A stretch of DNA of 64,000 bases from Pumilibacter muris (GCF_943193045.1 NZ_CALPCN010000007.1:1-64000); one strand, 5' to 3'. Counted from the stretch's first letter, positions 25,097 through 33,473 are shown. Notes: generated from the letters alone by a model not told the origin. Made by a program: numbers and translations.

Positions 25097-26534
25097 TCGC
25101 GCTCCCGTTTTGCAACAAGCTCATAATATATTCCTCGTCGTTGTATTCGTATTTAACGCCTTTTATTTCTTGATAGCGTTCGGCGCCCTTTCCCGCCACA
25201 AGCACAATATCGCCGCTTTCCGCCGTATCGAGCGCAAGCCTAAGCGCTTTTTTTCTGTCAGGTTCGGTAAACACGCTGCCGCGTTTATTTTCGGGCACTC
25301 CCTCGAAAGTGTCGGCAATAATGTCGGACGGCTCTTCGTAGCGCGGGTTGTCGCTCGTTATAACAGTTAAGTCGCTAAGTTCCGACGCCACTTTCCCCAT
25401 CATTTTCCGTTTGCTTCTGTCGCGGTTTCCGCCGCAACCGAACACGGTTATAATACGGGCGGGAGCAAATTCTCTTACCGACGTTATTATATTCCAAAGT
25501 CCGTCATCGGTATGCGCGAAATCTATTATTACGCTGAATTTCGACGTGTTTATAACGTTATACCGCCCGTCCACCCGTTTCAACGAACGTATTCCGTGCA
25601 ATATTTCCGCAAAGCCCACACCCGCAAGTTTTGCCATAGCTGCGGCGCAAAGAGTGTTATACATATTGAATCTTCCGGGCAACGCAAACTTAACTTCCCC
25701 TATATCGTCGGAAAGATTTATTATGTAGCTCAAACCTTCGGCGCTCATTTTCAAATCGATTCCGAATACGTCGGCGGGATTCATAGTGCCGTAACCGAGC
25801 ACGGGAACGTCCGATTCTCGCAACAACTTCTGCCCAAGAGCATCGTCCGCGTTTACTGCGGCGCATTTGCAAACTCCGTTATGAAACAACTTTTCTTTGG
25901 CGCGGGCATAGCTTTCCATGTCGCCGAAATAATCGAGGTGGTCTTGCGAAAGGTTGGTAAAGCCTGCGACGTCAAATTCTATTCCGCAAATTTTATCGAG
26001 GGCGAGAGCGTGCGCCGAAACCTCCATAACAACGCTTGTAACTCCGCAATCTTTCATTTTGCGCAAAGCGGCGTTAAGTTCCACAGGGTCGGGCGTTGTA
26101 AGAGTTGCGCTCTCGCTGTGCCCGCAATACCTTATACAGTTAGTTCCGATTAGCCCTACCTCTTCGCCAGCCTCGCGCAATATTTCGGCAAGAACATACG
26201 AAGTCGTGGTTTTTCCGTTAGTACCAGTTATACCGAACATTTTAAGCCCGCGCGACGGGTTGCCGTAAAAAGCCGAAGCCGCTTCGGCAAAAGCCGCGCG
26301 CGTGTTCGGCACTATAATCTGAGGGCAATCCGCGTCGGTTTTTCTCTCGCACACAACCGCCGACGCTCCCAACCTCGCAGCTTCCGACGCGAAATCGTGC
26401 CCGTCGCTTTTACTGCCTGCAAGACAGAAAAACAAACTGCCGACTTTCGCTTTGTCGGCTTCATGACAAAGCGTTGTTATTTCTATGTCGCCGTATTCGA
26501 CGGCGCAATTTTTTATAAGAATCTTTAATTTCAT
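25089..26534 (-). CDS. murE: UDP-MurNAc-tripeptide synthetase MurE
   Basis: A 481-residue Mur ligase adding the third stem residue. ATP motif GITGTNGKTTTSYVLAEIL at about residues 98-116; NLSQDHLDYFGDMESY in the central domain; C-terminal substrate loop DNPRYEEPSDI. The DNPR motif is the one associated with meso-diaminopimelate in this family, so the wall peptide is predicted to contain meso-DAP. The gene lies between ftsI and mraY; the C-terminus (RNGSAND-like) overlaps the mraY start. Confidence 0.96.
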   Translation of the reverse strand: MKLKILIKNCAVEYGDIEITTLCHEADKAKVGSLFFCLAGSKSDGHDFASEAARLGASAVVCERKTDADCPQIIVPNTRAAFAEAASAFYGNPSRGLKMFGITGTNGKTTTSYVLAEILREAGEEVGLIGTNCIRYCGHSESATLTTPDPVELNAALRKMKDCGVTSVVMEVSAHALALDKICGIEFDVAGFTNLSQDHLDYFGDMESYARAKEKLFHNGVCKCAAVNADDALGQKLLRESDVPVLGYGTMNPADVFGIDLKMSAEGLSYIINLSDDIGEVKFALPGRFNMYNTLCAAAMAKLAGVGFAEILHGIRSLKRVDGRYNVINTSKFSVIIDFAHTDDGLWNIITSVREFAPARIITVFGCGGNRDRSKRKMMGKVASELSDLTVITSDNPRYEEPSDIIADTFEGVPENKRGSVFTEPDRKKALRLALDTAESGDIVLVAGKGAERYQEIKGVKYEYNDEEYIMSLLQNGSAND

Positions 26535-26583
26535 ATTTTTTACCGATGCGTTCTCCGCTTTTGATTTACGTTTGTTTTTGCAA

Positions 26584-28488
26584 TTATTCGGTTCTAATCA
26601 ACACCACGTCGCCCTTAGGAATGCGTGTGCCCGGAACGGGCACGCAAGACGCGACAGACGAACCTTCGCCGTCCGACTCGAACAACAGCCCGCGCTCCGA
26701 CAACCTTTTGGAAGCCTCTTCCGGGCTCAAGCCGAGCACGTCGGGCATATTTACCCATTCTACTACGGTATCCGTTTGAGACGGTTTAAGCCCCGTGTAA
26801 TCGAATATTTTTTTGAACACCTCGCCCGCATACGGCGCCGCCACCAAGCTCCCGTAATACATATATCCGCCCGGCTCGTCTACAATCATAGCCAAAACGT
26901 AGCGCGGGTTTTCTACGGGCGCAAACCCCACGAAACTCGAAACGTATTTTCCTTGCGCAATGTGTCCGTTCTCGTATTTTTGAGCGGTGCCCGTTTTGCC
27001 CCCTATTCTGTAGCCCGCAACTCCCGCCTTGTGTCCGCCGCCCTCGCTCACAACTTTTTCAAGCATATTTCGGAGCTTTTCCGACGTGCTCGGCGAAATC
27101 GCTTTTCTCACCTCTTTCGGTTGACGCTCGTATATCAACTTGCCGCTGTAATCATTTACCTGCGACACAAAATACGGCTCGTACAAAGTTCCGCCGTTTA
27201 CAGCCGCCGAAACTGCGGTTACAAGTTGTAACGGAGTTACGGCAACCGCCTGCCCGAACCCTATTCGAGCAAGGTCAACCGTTTTAACGGCGGACTGTTG
27301 CATCAAAAGCCCTCTGCTTTCTCCGTAGAAATCCACGTTGGTTTTGCTTCCGAAACCGAAATTGCGTATTCCGTCGTAAAGCTTGTCGGTTCCCAAGCGC
27401 AACGCCAAATCCATAAACACGCAGTTGCAGCTGTTTTTCACGCCTTCGCCCAAATCCTGCGAACCGTGCCCTATGCTTCGCCAACATTTTATTCTTTGAC
27501 CGTCAACCTGCCGAGCGCCTCCGCAAAAGAATCTGTCGGAATCGCTTACCGCCCCGTTTTCCAAAGCTGTTGCGGTAGTGAAAATTTTAAACGTGGAACC
27601 GGGCTCGTACACGTCTACAATCATCTTGTTTTTGCTGAGCGCGTTTAGCATATTGAGGTCGTCTCTCGGCGGCTCGTTCAAATCGAAGCCGGGCGCGCTC
27701 GCCATTGCCACTACGCCGCCCGTGTTGCAATCCATAACTATCATAGAAGCGCCTTTCGCGTTATGCTCCGACAAAGCGTTCGACACCGCAGTTTCCGCAA
27801 ACGACTGAATATTCATATCGAGCGACAAAGTTAAATCGCAACCGGGAATCGCGGGAACGTATTTGGTAACGTTATTTTCAAGCTCATGCCCTTTAATATC
27901 GGTGGCGGTGTAAGCAAAGCCGTCCACCCCTTTAAGATACTCGTCGTAATATCCTTCGAGCCCGTTTTGCCCAACGTTGTCTATGTTGGTAAAACCGAGA
28001 ATTTGCGAAAGATAGTTAGAAGCGGGATAATACCTTTTCGAATCGAGAGTAAAATACACCCCGTCGAGATTTTGCGCAAGAATGGCTTCGGCAACGTTTT
28101 TCTCAACAGCACGCTTAATTGTGATTTCGCTCACGCGCGACGAGCTTATTTTTTCCAAAAGCTTATCGTACACTAAATTTAAATGCCCGGATAGAGCCGC
28201 CGCAACCGCCTGCTTATCGGTTACCGCGTTGGGGCGAACGTAGACGCTGTATACCTCTCTGTTGTCGGCAAGCACCGAACCTGTGGAATCCAAAATTTTT
28301 CCGCGAGGCGCGGCAAGTGGCAAATCGCGGTACCATTGCTCTGCGGCGCGCGACTGCAAATCCTTTCTTGCAACAAGCTGCAAATACCCTAATCTTCCGA
28401 ATAAGACGCAAAATAAAAAGGTTATCGATATTATAAGTATCAATAACCTCTTTCGCGTTGTAACAGTGCTGTTCGGTACGTTATTCAA
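26584..28488 (-). CDS. ftsI: Class B penicillin-binding protein (FtsI/SpoVD type) with PASTA domain
   Basis: A 634-residue transpeptidase that crosslinks peptidoglycan, paired with FtsW. One N-terminal membrane anchor (about 13-32), a pedestal domain (about 45-220), then the transpeptidase domain: active-site motif YEPGSTFK (Ser near 298), SCN near 355 and GGKTGTAQ near 497. A single C-terminal PASTA domain (about 573-634) starts at VNMPDVLGL. The position between ftsL and murE is the usual place of the division PBP; in spore formers the same slot can also hold SpoVD, and no second copy is present here. Confidence 0.95.
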   Translation of the reverse strand: MNNVPNSTVTTRKRLLILIISITFLFCVLFGRLGYLQLVARKDLQSRAAEQWYRDLPLAAPRGKILDSTGSVLADNREVYSVYVRPNAVTDKQAVAAALSGHLNLVYDKLLEKISSSRVSEITIKRAVEKNVAEAILAQNLDGVYFTLDSKRYYPASNYLSQILGFTNIDNVGQNGLEGYYDEYLKGVDGFAYTATDIKGHELENNVTKYVPAIPGCDLTLSLDMNIQSFAETAVSNALSEHNAKGASMIVMDCNTGGVVAMASAPGFDLNEPPRDDLNMLNALSKNKMIVDVYEPGSTFKIFTTATALENGAVSDSDRFFCGGARQVDGQRIKCWRSIGHGSQDLGEGVKNSCNCVFMDLALRLGTDKLYDGIRNFGFGSKTNVDFYGESRGLLMQQSAVKTVDLARIGFGQAVAVTPLQLVTAVSAAVNGGTLYEPYFVSQVNDYSGKLIYERQPKEVRKAISPSTSEKLRNMLEKVVSEGGGHKAGVAGYRIGGKTGTAQKYENGHIAQGKYVSSFVGFAPVENPRYVLAMIVDEPGGYMYYGSLVAAPYAGEVFKKIFDYTGLKPSQTDTVVEWVNMPDVLGLSPEEASKRLSERGLLFESDGEGSSVASCVPVPGTRIPKGDVVLIRTE

Positions 28489-28498
28489 TTTAAAGAAT

Positions 28499-29341
28499 TT
28501 ATCCTCCGATGATTTTACTCAGAAAGTCGCAAAACTTGTCAAACCAATTTGTTCTTCCTTCGTATTTCACCGGTTCGGTAGTGGGAATAAGCTGCACTTC
28601 GGCGGGCAATTTTATTTTTTCCATTCCTTCGCCCACAGCCGCGCCCACAATTCTATCGGGGTCTGTAAGGCGGGCGATTTCGGAATTTTGCTCGATTATG
28701 CGAGCGTTCTTAACGGTTATTTCGTTTTCGAGCGCCGAAGCCTGCGCGTTTATATTGCTTACCGCAAGACCCGTAGCTATTACCATAACCGCCAAAATCA
28801 CTACTACTGCTGCGTATATCAAGAGCGCCGCTTTTGTTTTACCCGAAAGCTTCGCTTTGTCGCGCGGGCGGGATTTCTCTTCCTCTTTTTCCGCTTCGCG
28901 CAATTCGGGTTGTCCGTATGCGCGTGTGCGTATGCTCGGCATTAAATCCTCTTTCTTACGCCGCGACTTTGTATAGCTCGGAGTAGCTACGGGGTTTTGC
29001 ATAAAACCTGTGGTGCCCGCGTAATCTTGCCTTGTGGAATATTCTATAACCGAAGGCTGTTGCGTTACTGCGGCGCGAGGCTGTTCCCTATTAACCGCGT
29101 TTTGCTCCGAATACGGCGCCGCATACGTTCTTCCGCCCGAATAATTCGACATATCGGAATACGTCGGCGTTGCGGAAAACGAAGGCTCGTCCGTGTTCAC
29201 GCGAAAATCGAATCTTCTATCCGAATCGGTTAAAGGAGCGTTCTCCAAATTTTCGTCAAAAGTAATTTTTTGAGAGGGTTGAATTGCATAACCGCCGAAT
29301 CTGTCTTGCTCGGTAGTAATTCTTCTTTTCGCAGTTATCAT
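28499..29341 (-). CDS. ftsL: FtsL/FtsB-like division protein with long N-terminal extension
   Basis: 280 residues from ATG 29341, which has AAAGGAG 9 bases upstream; the ATG at 29362 lies before that site. The first 165 or so residues are polar and probably disordered (rich in Ser, Tyr, Gln, Pro), ending in basic KSRRKK and a charged REAEKEEEKSRPRDK stretch. One membrane span follows (about 195-218), then a short extracytoplasmic coiled coil (ASALENEITVKNARIIEQN) and ARLTDPDRI. Topology and place between rsmH and ftsI match FtsL, but family members usually have a short cytoplasmic part, so the extension is unusual. Sequence conservation is low in this family; the call relies on context. Confidence 0.8.
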   Translation of the reverse strand: MITAKRRITTEQDRFGGYAIQPSQKITFDENLENAPLTDSDRRFDFRVNTDEPSFSATPTYSDMSNYSGGRTYAAPYSEQNAVNREQPRAAVTQQPSVIEYSTRQDYAGTTGFMQNPVATPSYTKSRRKKEDLMPSIRTRAYGQPELREAEKEEEKSRPRDKAKLSGKTKAALLIYAAVVVILAVMVIATGLAVSNINAQASALENEITVKNARIIEQNSEIARLTDPDRIVGAAVGEGMEKIKLPAEVQLIPTTEPVKYEGRTNWFDKFCDFLSKIIGG

Positions 29342-29398
29342 ATCTTTATGCTCCTTTTGCACGGTTTATGCTTTAAAAAAAGCGTCGTTTTGAGTTTC

Positions 29399-30322
29399 TT
29401 AAAGTTTTTCCGCAACTCTCAGAGTCGCGCTTTTGCATCTCGAATTTCGAGCGGTTTCTTCCGCCGACGGCTTGTACTTTCCTATAAGTTTTACGCTCGC
29501 CTTATGGTTACAAACGCATACGGGAAGCGACTTATCGCAAACGCAGTCTACCGAAAGAGTTTTCAAAGTCTGTTTCACAATGCGGTCTTCAAGCGAATGA
29601 AAAGATATAACCGCTATTCGACCGCCGCTTTTCAGCTTGCTAACAATGTCGCAAATAGCTTCGCCCAAACCCGACAGTTCGTTGTTTACCTCTATTCGCA
29701 GAGCTTGAAAAGTTTTTTTCGCGGGATGTCCGCCTTTTTTCCCTTCGGGCACGCACGACTTAACTATTTCGGCAAGGCGTTTTGTTGTTTCTATCGGCGA
29801 CTTGCTTCTCGCTTCAACAATAGAGCGGGCAATTTTTCGGGCGAACCGTTCTTCGCCGTAAGTGTAAATAATTCTCGACAATTCCTCTTCGGTATATTCG
29901 TTAACAACAGTCATTGCCGAAAGGTATTGGTCGCGGTCCATGCGCATATCGAGCAATCCGTTGCCACTATACGAAAACCCGCGAAGATTTTCGTCAACTT
30001 GATGCGACGATATTCCCAAATCGAGCACGGCGCCGTCCAAAGCTTCTATTTCGTTTGCCGAAAGCACTTCGAGCACGTTCTTGAAATTATCTTTCACAAT
30101 GGTGTATTTGCCGTTGTAATCGGCGGTTTGCGAAAGCTTCATTCTCGAATAGTCTATTGCTTCCATGTCGCGGTCGGTCGCTATAACCCTGCCGCCTCTT
30201 CTAAGAATTTCTCCCGTGTGACCTCCGCCGCCGAGAGTGCCGTCGAAAAACAGTTTTCCTGTGCCCACTCGCAAGGCGTCTACGGTTTCGCACAACATAA
30301 CGGGAACGTGATAATCACTCAT
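29399..30322 (-). CDS. rsmH: 16S rRNA (cytosine-1402-N4)-methyltransferase RsmH
   Basis: A 307-residue SAM-dependent methyltransferase (MraW) acting on 16S rRNA C1402. It begins MSDYHVPVMLCETVDAL, with the SAM motif DGTLGGGGHTGEIL, then LDLGISSHQVDE and the C-terminal SFHSLEDRIVKQ. ATG 30322 is chosen because it overlaps the mraZ stop in the common ATGAGTGA arrangement; longer readings run into mraZ. It sits second in the division cluster. Confidence 0.96.
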   Translation of the reverse strand: MSDYHVPVMLCETVDALRVGTGKLFFDGTLGGGGHTGEILRRGGRVIATDRDMEAIDYSRMKLSQTADYNGKYTIVKDNFKNVLEVLSANEIEALDGAVLDLGISSHQVDENLRGFSYSGNGLLDMRMDRDQYLSAMTVVNEYTEEELSRIIYTYGEERFARKIARSIVEARSKSPIETTKRLAEIVKSCVPEGKKGGHPAKKTFQALRIEVNNELSGLGEAICDIVSKLKSGGRIAVISFHSLEDRIVKQTLKTLSVDCVCDKSLPVCVCNHKASVKLIGKYKPSAEETARNSRCKSATLRVAEKL

Positions 30323-30752
30323 CGCCGCAACCTTCTTCGATTTTATCGTCGGGTTCGGCTTCTCCTTTGGAGTATGCGTCCCAGCTTTCCTCGTCCCAAA
30401 TCTCAACTCTGTTATATGCGCCGAGCGTCACAATGTTTTTGGTAAGCCCCGCATGTTCCATAAGACGTTGAGGAAGCAAAATTCTACCCGCTTTGTCCTC
30501 TTCGGCAACAAATCCGCTCGACGCCATAACGCGCACCGATTTACTGTCGTCGGTAAGAACGTTGAGAGTTCCGAATTCGGCGTCGAAAATTCGCGCCGCG
30601 TCCTTTTCGGGAAGAACAATAAGGCATTTATTCGGGCTGTTGCCGCCGCTTCGCGTTATAAACGGATGCTCGCCGAGCATAGCTTTGAGCTTGGGCGGAA
30701 TGCGTATTCTGCCTTTTTCGTCTATTTGATGTCTGTACTCGCCGAAAAACAT
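30315..30752 (-). CDS. mraZ: Transcriptional regulator MraZ
   Basis: A 145-residue AbrB-like fold protein with two SpoVT/AbrB-type repeats; MFFGEYRHQIDEKGRIRIP and AGRILLPQRLMEHAGL mark the two halves. MraZ binds direct repeats in front of its own operon and controls division and wall genes. Strong ribosome site AAGGAGG 7 bases before ATG. Its operator array is visible upstream at 30842-30876. The stop overlaps the rsmH start by 8 bp. Confidence 0.97.
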   Translation of the reverse strand: MFFGEYRHQIDEKGRIRIPPKLKAMLGEHPFITRSGGNSPNKCLIVLPEKDAARIFDAEFGTLNVLTDDSKSVRVMASSGFVAEEDKAGRILLPQRLMEHAGLTKNIVTLGAYNRVEIWDEESWDAYSKGEAEPDDKIEEGCGDE

Positions 30753-30833
30753 GCCTTAACCTCCTTACGCCTTAAAGACGGATTTTTTACGTTGCCGAAC
30801 GCGCATATAAAGCGCTTTCGCCGTTACTAATAT

Positions 30834-30863
30834 AGTATAGCACACATCTTTGCCCACTTGCAA
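30834..30863 (-). promoter_or_regulatory. mraZ (dcw) promoter
   Basis: Minus-strand TTGCAA (30858-30863), an 18-base spacer and TATACT (30834-30839). The -35 box lies within the MraZ operator array, and the leader to ATG 30752 is about 75 bases. Confidence 0.7.
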
Positions 30864-30876
30864 ACACTTTTGCCCA
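30842..30876 (-). promoter_or_regulatory. MraZ operator array
   Basis: Reading the minus strand, TGGGC, TGTTT, TGGGC and TGTGT follow each other with exactly five bases between boxes (10-bp period). MraZ in Escherichia coli is known to bind TGGGN direct repeats with five-base spacers, so two perfect and two degenerate boxes fit. The array covers the -35 region of the mraZ promoter, which predicts repression by MraZ. Confidence 0.75.
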
Positions 30877-31011
30877 TTTTATTGAATTTTTTTTGACTTT
30901 TTTTCAACATTTCTTCTTTCATTCCATTTTTTGAGGCTTAATTCGGAAATTCCGTTTTTAAGCTAAAAACAAAGCGAACGAAATACGAATAGCGCCGTGC
31001 GTTCGATAGAG

Positions 31012-31040
31012 TTGACTTTTTTCACTCAATGATTTATTAT
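31012..31040 (+). promoter_or_regulatory. Promoter of threonine dehydratase-ridA
   Basis: TTGACT (31012-31017), 17 bases and TATTAT (31035-31040). The 30877-31011 stretch before it is AT-rich and shows nothing else I can support. Confidence 0.65.
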
Positions 31041-31070
31041 AATAAAGTACAAAAACGACGGCGGTAACTA

Positions 31071-32306
31071 ATGAACTTAACAGACGTTTACAACGCGCAA
31101 AAACGACTACGCGGAATTACTCACCTTACTAACCTCGAACACTCGAACACCTTTTCTAAACTCGCCGAAGCCGAAATTTGGCTCAAATGCGAGAACAGAC
31201 AAAAAACGGGCTCGTTCAAGGTTAGAGGCGCATACAATAAAATCAAGAAACTTTCGGAAGAAACGGACGCGTCTTGCGTTGTTGCGGCAAGCGCGGGCAA
31301 CCACGCGCAAGGAGTGGCTTATGCGGCGCGCGAACTCGGGCTAAAAGCTTATATAGTTATGCCCCTTGCCACGCCTATAGCAAAAATAGCCGCAACCGAA
31401 AGCTACGGAGCAACGGTAGTGCTGAGCGGCGACTGCTACGACGATTCGTACAATGCGGCTCTCACTTTAACAAAAGAAAAGAACGCCGTGTTCGTGCACC
31501 CTTTCGACGACGAGGACGTTATTGCGGGGCAAGGCACCGTAGCGCTCGAACTTATAGAGCAAATGCCTAATCTCGACGCAATAATCGTTCCTGCGGGCGG
31601 AGGCGGTTTGTTTGCGGGAATAGCATACACTATTAAACAAATTAACCCTAAAATTAAAGTTATAGGCGTTCAGGGCGAACGCGCCGACGCCGTAAAACGT
31701 AGCTTCGAATTAAAAAAGCATGTGTCAACAAACAGCGTGTACACAATAGCCGACGGTATAGCCGTGAAAAATCCCGGAGTAATAACAACCGAGCTAATAA
31801 ACAAATTTGCCGACGGAGTATACACCGTATCCGACGACGAAATAGCTTCAACTATAATACAGCTTATGGAACGTTCCAAACAAGTGGTGGAGCCTGCGGG
31901 CGCCACTCCCCTTGCTCTCGCACTGTCGAGAAAAGCGGCTTGCCTTAAAAACAAAAAAATCGCCTGCGTGCTGTCGGGCGGAAATATAGACGTAGGCTTT
32001 ATTCACAAAATAATAGAAAAAGGTCTCGTTAGCAGAGGGCGGCAAATGAAGTTTTCCGTTGTGCTCACCGATAAACCGGGCAGTTTGGAAAACTTTTCGC
32101 GCATAATGAGCGCGCAACAAGCAAATATTATATCGGTTCAATACGACCGTATGAGCACAGAACTCAGCCTAAACGAAACAATTTTGCATATCGCCTGCGA
32201 AGTAAGCGGTTTCGAGCACGGAAAAAAGTTAATCGACGCAATCGAACAAAACGGATATCTTATTATTCCGAACAATCGAAGCGCGGTTGCAGCTAATAAA
32301 ATTTAA
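31071..32306 (+). CDS. ilvA: Threonine dehydratase (threonine ammonia-lyase) with ACT domain
   Basis: A 411-residue PLP enzyme deaminating threonine to 2-oxobutanoate. PLP lysine in KTGSFKVRGAYNK; glycine-rich phosphate loop PAGGGGLFAG; further family motifs AASAGNHAQGVA and CVLSGGN. The C-terminal 75 residues form a single ACT-like domain (FSVVLTDKPGSLENF). Length and a single ACT-like domain match the TdcB/short IlvA group, which may be catabolic or biosynthetic. The following ridA supports the call, because RidA hydrolyses the reactive enamine/imine made by this enzyme. The ribosome site is weak (GGCGG). Confidence 0.92.
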   Translation: MNLTDVYNAQKRLRGITHLTNLEHSNTFSKLAEAEIWLKCENRQKTGSFKVRGAYNKIKKLSEETDASCVVAASAGNHAQGVAYAARELGLKAYIVMPLATPIAKIAATESYGATVVLSGDCYDDSYNAALTLTKEKNAVFVHPFDDEDVIAGQGTVALELIEQMPNLDAIIVPAGGGGLFAGIAYTIKQINPKIKVIGVQGERADAVKRSFELKKHVSTNSVYTIADGIAVKNPGVITTELINKFADGVYTVSDDEIASTIIQLMERSKQVVEPAGATPLALALSRKAACLKNKKIACVLSGGNIDVGFIHKIIEKGLVSRGRQMKFSVVLTDKPGSLENFSRIMSAQQANIISVQYDRMSTELSLNETILHIACEVSGFEHGKKLIDAIEQNGYLIIPNNRSAVAANKI

Positions 32307-32320
32307 TAGAGGAATTCTTT

Positions 32321-32731
32321 ATGAAAGACAAAAAGAGTAAGAAAAAAGACTCATTTAGAACTGTTGTGAGCACGCCGAACGCTCCAAAAGCGATAGGTCC
32401 GTATTCTCAGGGAATAGAGCTAAAAAAGCTGATATTTTTTTCGGGACAAATAGCAATAGACCCCGCTACGGGCGAACTGAGCGGCAAAGATTTTACAGCG
32501 CAAACCAAACAAGTGCTCAAAAACATAGACGCTTTACTTGCCTCTAAGGGGCTTACATCGGCAAACGTCGTTAAATCGACTATCTTTTTAACCGATATGT
32601 CTAAATTCGCCGAAGTGAACGCCGAATACGCAAACTATTTCAGCTTCGAGCCGCCCGCGCGCTCCTGCGTGGAAGTTTCGGCTTTGCCTATGGGCGCTCT
32701 CGTTGAAATAGAAATTATAGCAACTCTTTAA
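32321..32731 (+). CDS. ridA: RidA family enamine/imine deaminase
   Basis: 136 residues. After a basic tail (KDKKSKKKDS) the core begins TPNAPKAIGPYSQGIELK, typical of RidA/YjgF trimers; the catalytic Arg lies in PPARSCVEVSALPMGALVEIE. It hydrolyses 2-aminoacrylate and related intermediates released by PLP enzymes such as the threonine dehydratase 14 bp upstream. GAGGAA ribosome site. The lysine-rich N-terminal tail is not usual for the family. Confidence 0.95.
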   Translation: MKDKKSKKKDSFRTVVSTPNAPKAIGPYSQGIELKKLIFFSGQIAIDPATGELSGKDFTAQTKQVLKNIDALLASKGLTSANVVKSTIFLTDMSKFAEVNAEYANYFSFEPPARSCVEVSALPMGALVEIEIIATL

Positions 32732-32787
32732 ACTTTAATATTTAAAAGCCGTCCCCCGTATTAAGGGTGTATTTCATAGGGATTCAA

Positions 32788-32811
32788 GCAAGGACGATAG
32801 TCAGTCCTTGC
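32788..32811. repeat. Perfect palindrome upstream of the orphan gene
   Basis: GCAAGGAC and its complement GTCCTTGC are separated by 8 bases. The right arm overlaps the -35 box of the orphan gene promoter, so it may be an operator or a structural feature of the element end. Confidence 0.6.
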
Positions 32812-32836
32812 ATTTTTAGTACGGTTATGCTATAAT
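32808..32836 (+). promoter_or_regulatory. Promoter of the orphan gene
   Basis: TTGCAT (32808-32813), 17 bases and TATAAT (32831-32836), with ACGGAG ahead of ATG 32875. Confidence 0.75.
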
Positions 32837-32874
32837 GAAACTACTATAAACAGTAATTTAACGGAGATTTTAAT

Positions 32875-33315
32875 ATGCTTACAACAGAGCCAACTATTGA
32901 AATGATTCAGGAGTGGAAATGCATATATAACGAAAATCGTGATAAGTTGAAACCGAATCGGAAAAGCGGAGCAGAAATAAATGATTATTTTTGCAACAAA
33001 TATCGTTTTGAAAAATTAGATTCTTTATCTTTTCATGATGTCGTAGAATTCAACATTATGGAAAATGAATCTAATAGAGAGAAACTACCGCAAGGTGCAG
33101 TACCGCAAATTGTTGCATATAAAGCTAAAGATTCATCTGTTTTAGTCGGGATTGATTTAGTTACGGGGTTTTTCCATATAGAAGGAAAAGATATTAATAG
33201 AGTGTCGGAAATTTACGATGACCTTTTTCTGTTCAGAGGATTAGACGAAATAGATATAAAAAATTATTTTTTAGTCGCACAATACATTCAGTGCTTGAAT
33301 AACAAATTATCATAG
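32875..33315 (+). CDS. Hypothetical protein, cargo of the MITE-like element
   Basis: 146 residues, soluble, acidic overall, no signal peptide or membrane segment. Codon use and base composition are clearly more AT-rich than the neighbours on both sides, suggesting a foreign origin. The central part (PQIVAYKAKDSSVLVGIDL then TGFFHIEG) looks like an alternating beta-sheet core; the ends are helical. I do not recognise the family and cannot assign a function. It has its own promoter and is closed by a perfect hairpin directly after the stop, so it is an autonomous expression unit. Confidence 0.8.
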   Translation: MLTTEPTIEMIQEWKCIYNENRDKLKPNRKSGAEINDYFCNKYRFEKLDSLSFHDVVEFNIMENESNREKLPQGAVPQIVAYKAKDSSVLVGIDLVTGFFHIEGKDINRVSEIYDDLFLFRGLDEIDIKNYFLVAQYIQCLNNKLS

Positions 33316-33316
33316 T

Positions 33317-33350
33317 AACGATAAATTTCAATTTATCGTTATAATCTTTT
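33317..33350 (+). terminator. Terminator of the orphan gene
   Basis: A perfect 10-bp stem AACGATAAAT/ATTTATCGTT with loop TTCA begins one base after the stop codon and is followed by a T-rich stretch ending CTTTT. The stem is AT-rich, so strength is uncertain. Confidence 0.6.
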
Positions 33351-33357
33351 ATAAAGT

Positions 33358-33396
33358 ATAGCGCACTATACTTCGCAAGCGAAGATAGTGCGCTAT
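33358..33396. repeat. Long near-perfect hairpin inside the element
   Basis: Arms ATAGCGCACTAT (33358-33369) and ATAGTGCGCTAT (33385-33396) enclose CTTCG/CGAAG, giving a 17-bp stem with one bulged A. It could be a second terminator or a recognition structure near the element end. Confidence 0.65.
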
Positions 33397-33473
33397 TTCT
33401 TAGCACACAAGGAAATCCCTATAACAGATACCCTTAGGGAGACGGCTTTTTATTTTATGTAAATAATCTGACG

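Larger units (their letters stand above)
32744..33450. mobile_element. MITE-like element carrying one orphan gene
   Basis: The ends are imperfect inverted repeats of about 40 bp: left arm 32744-32784 begins AAAAGCCGTC and ends AGGGATT; the complement of the right arm 33412-33450 begins AAAAGCCGTC and ends AGGGATT, with TAAGGG shared between. The element is flanked by TATTT on both sides (32739-32743 and 33451-33455), as expected for a target duplication. Inside is one AT-rich gene with its own promoter and hairpins, and no transposase, so movement would need help in trans. It lies downstream of ridA and interrupts no gene. Confidence 0.65.
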
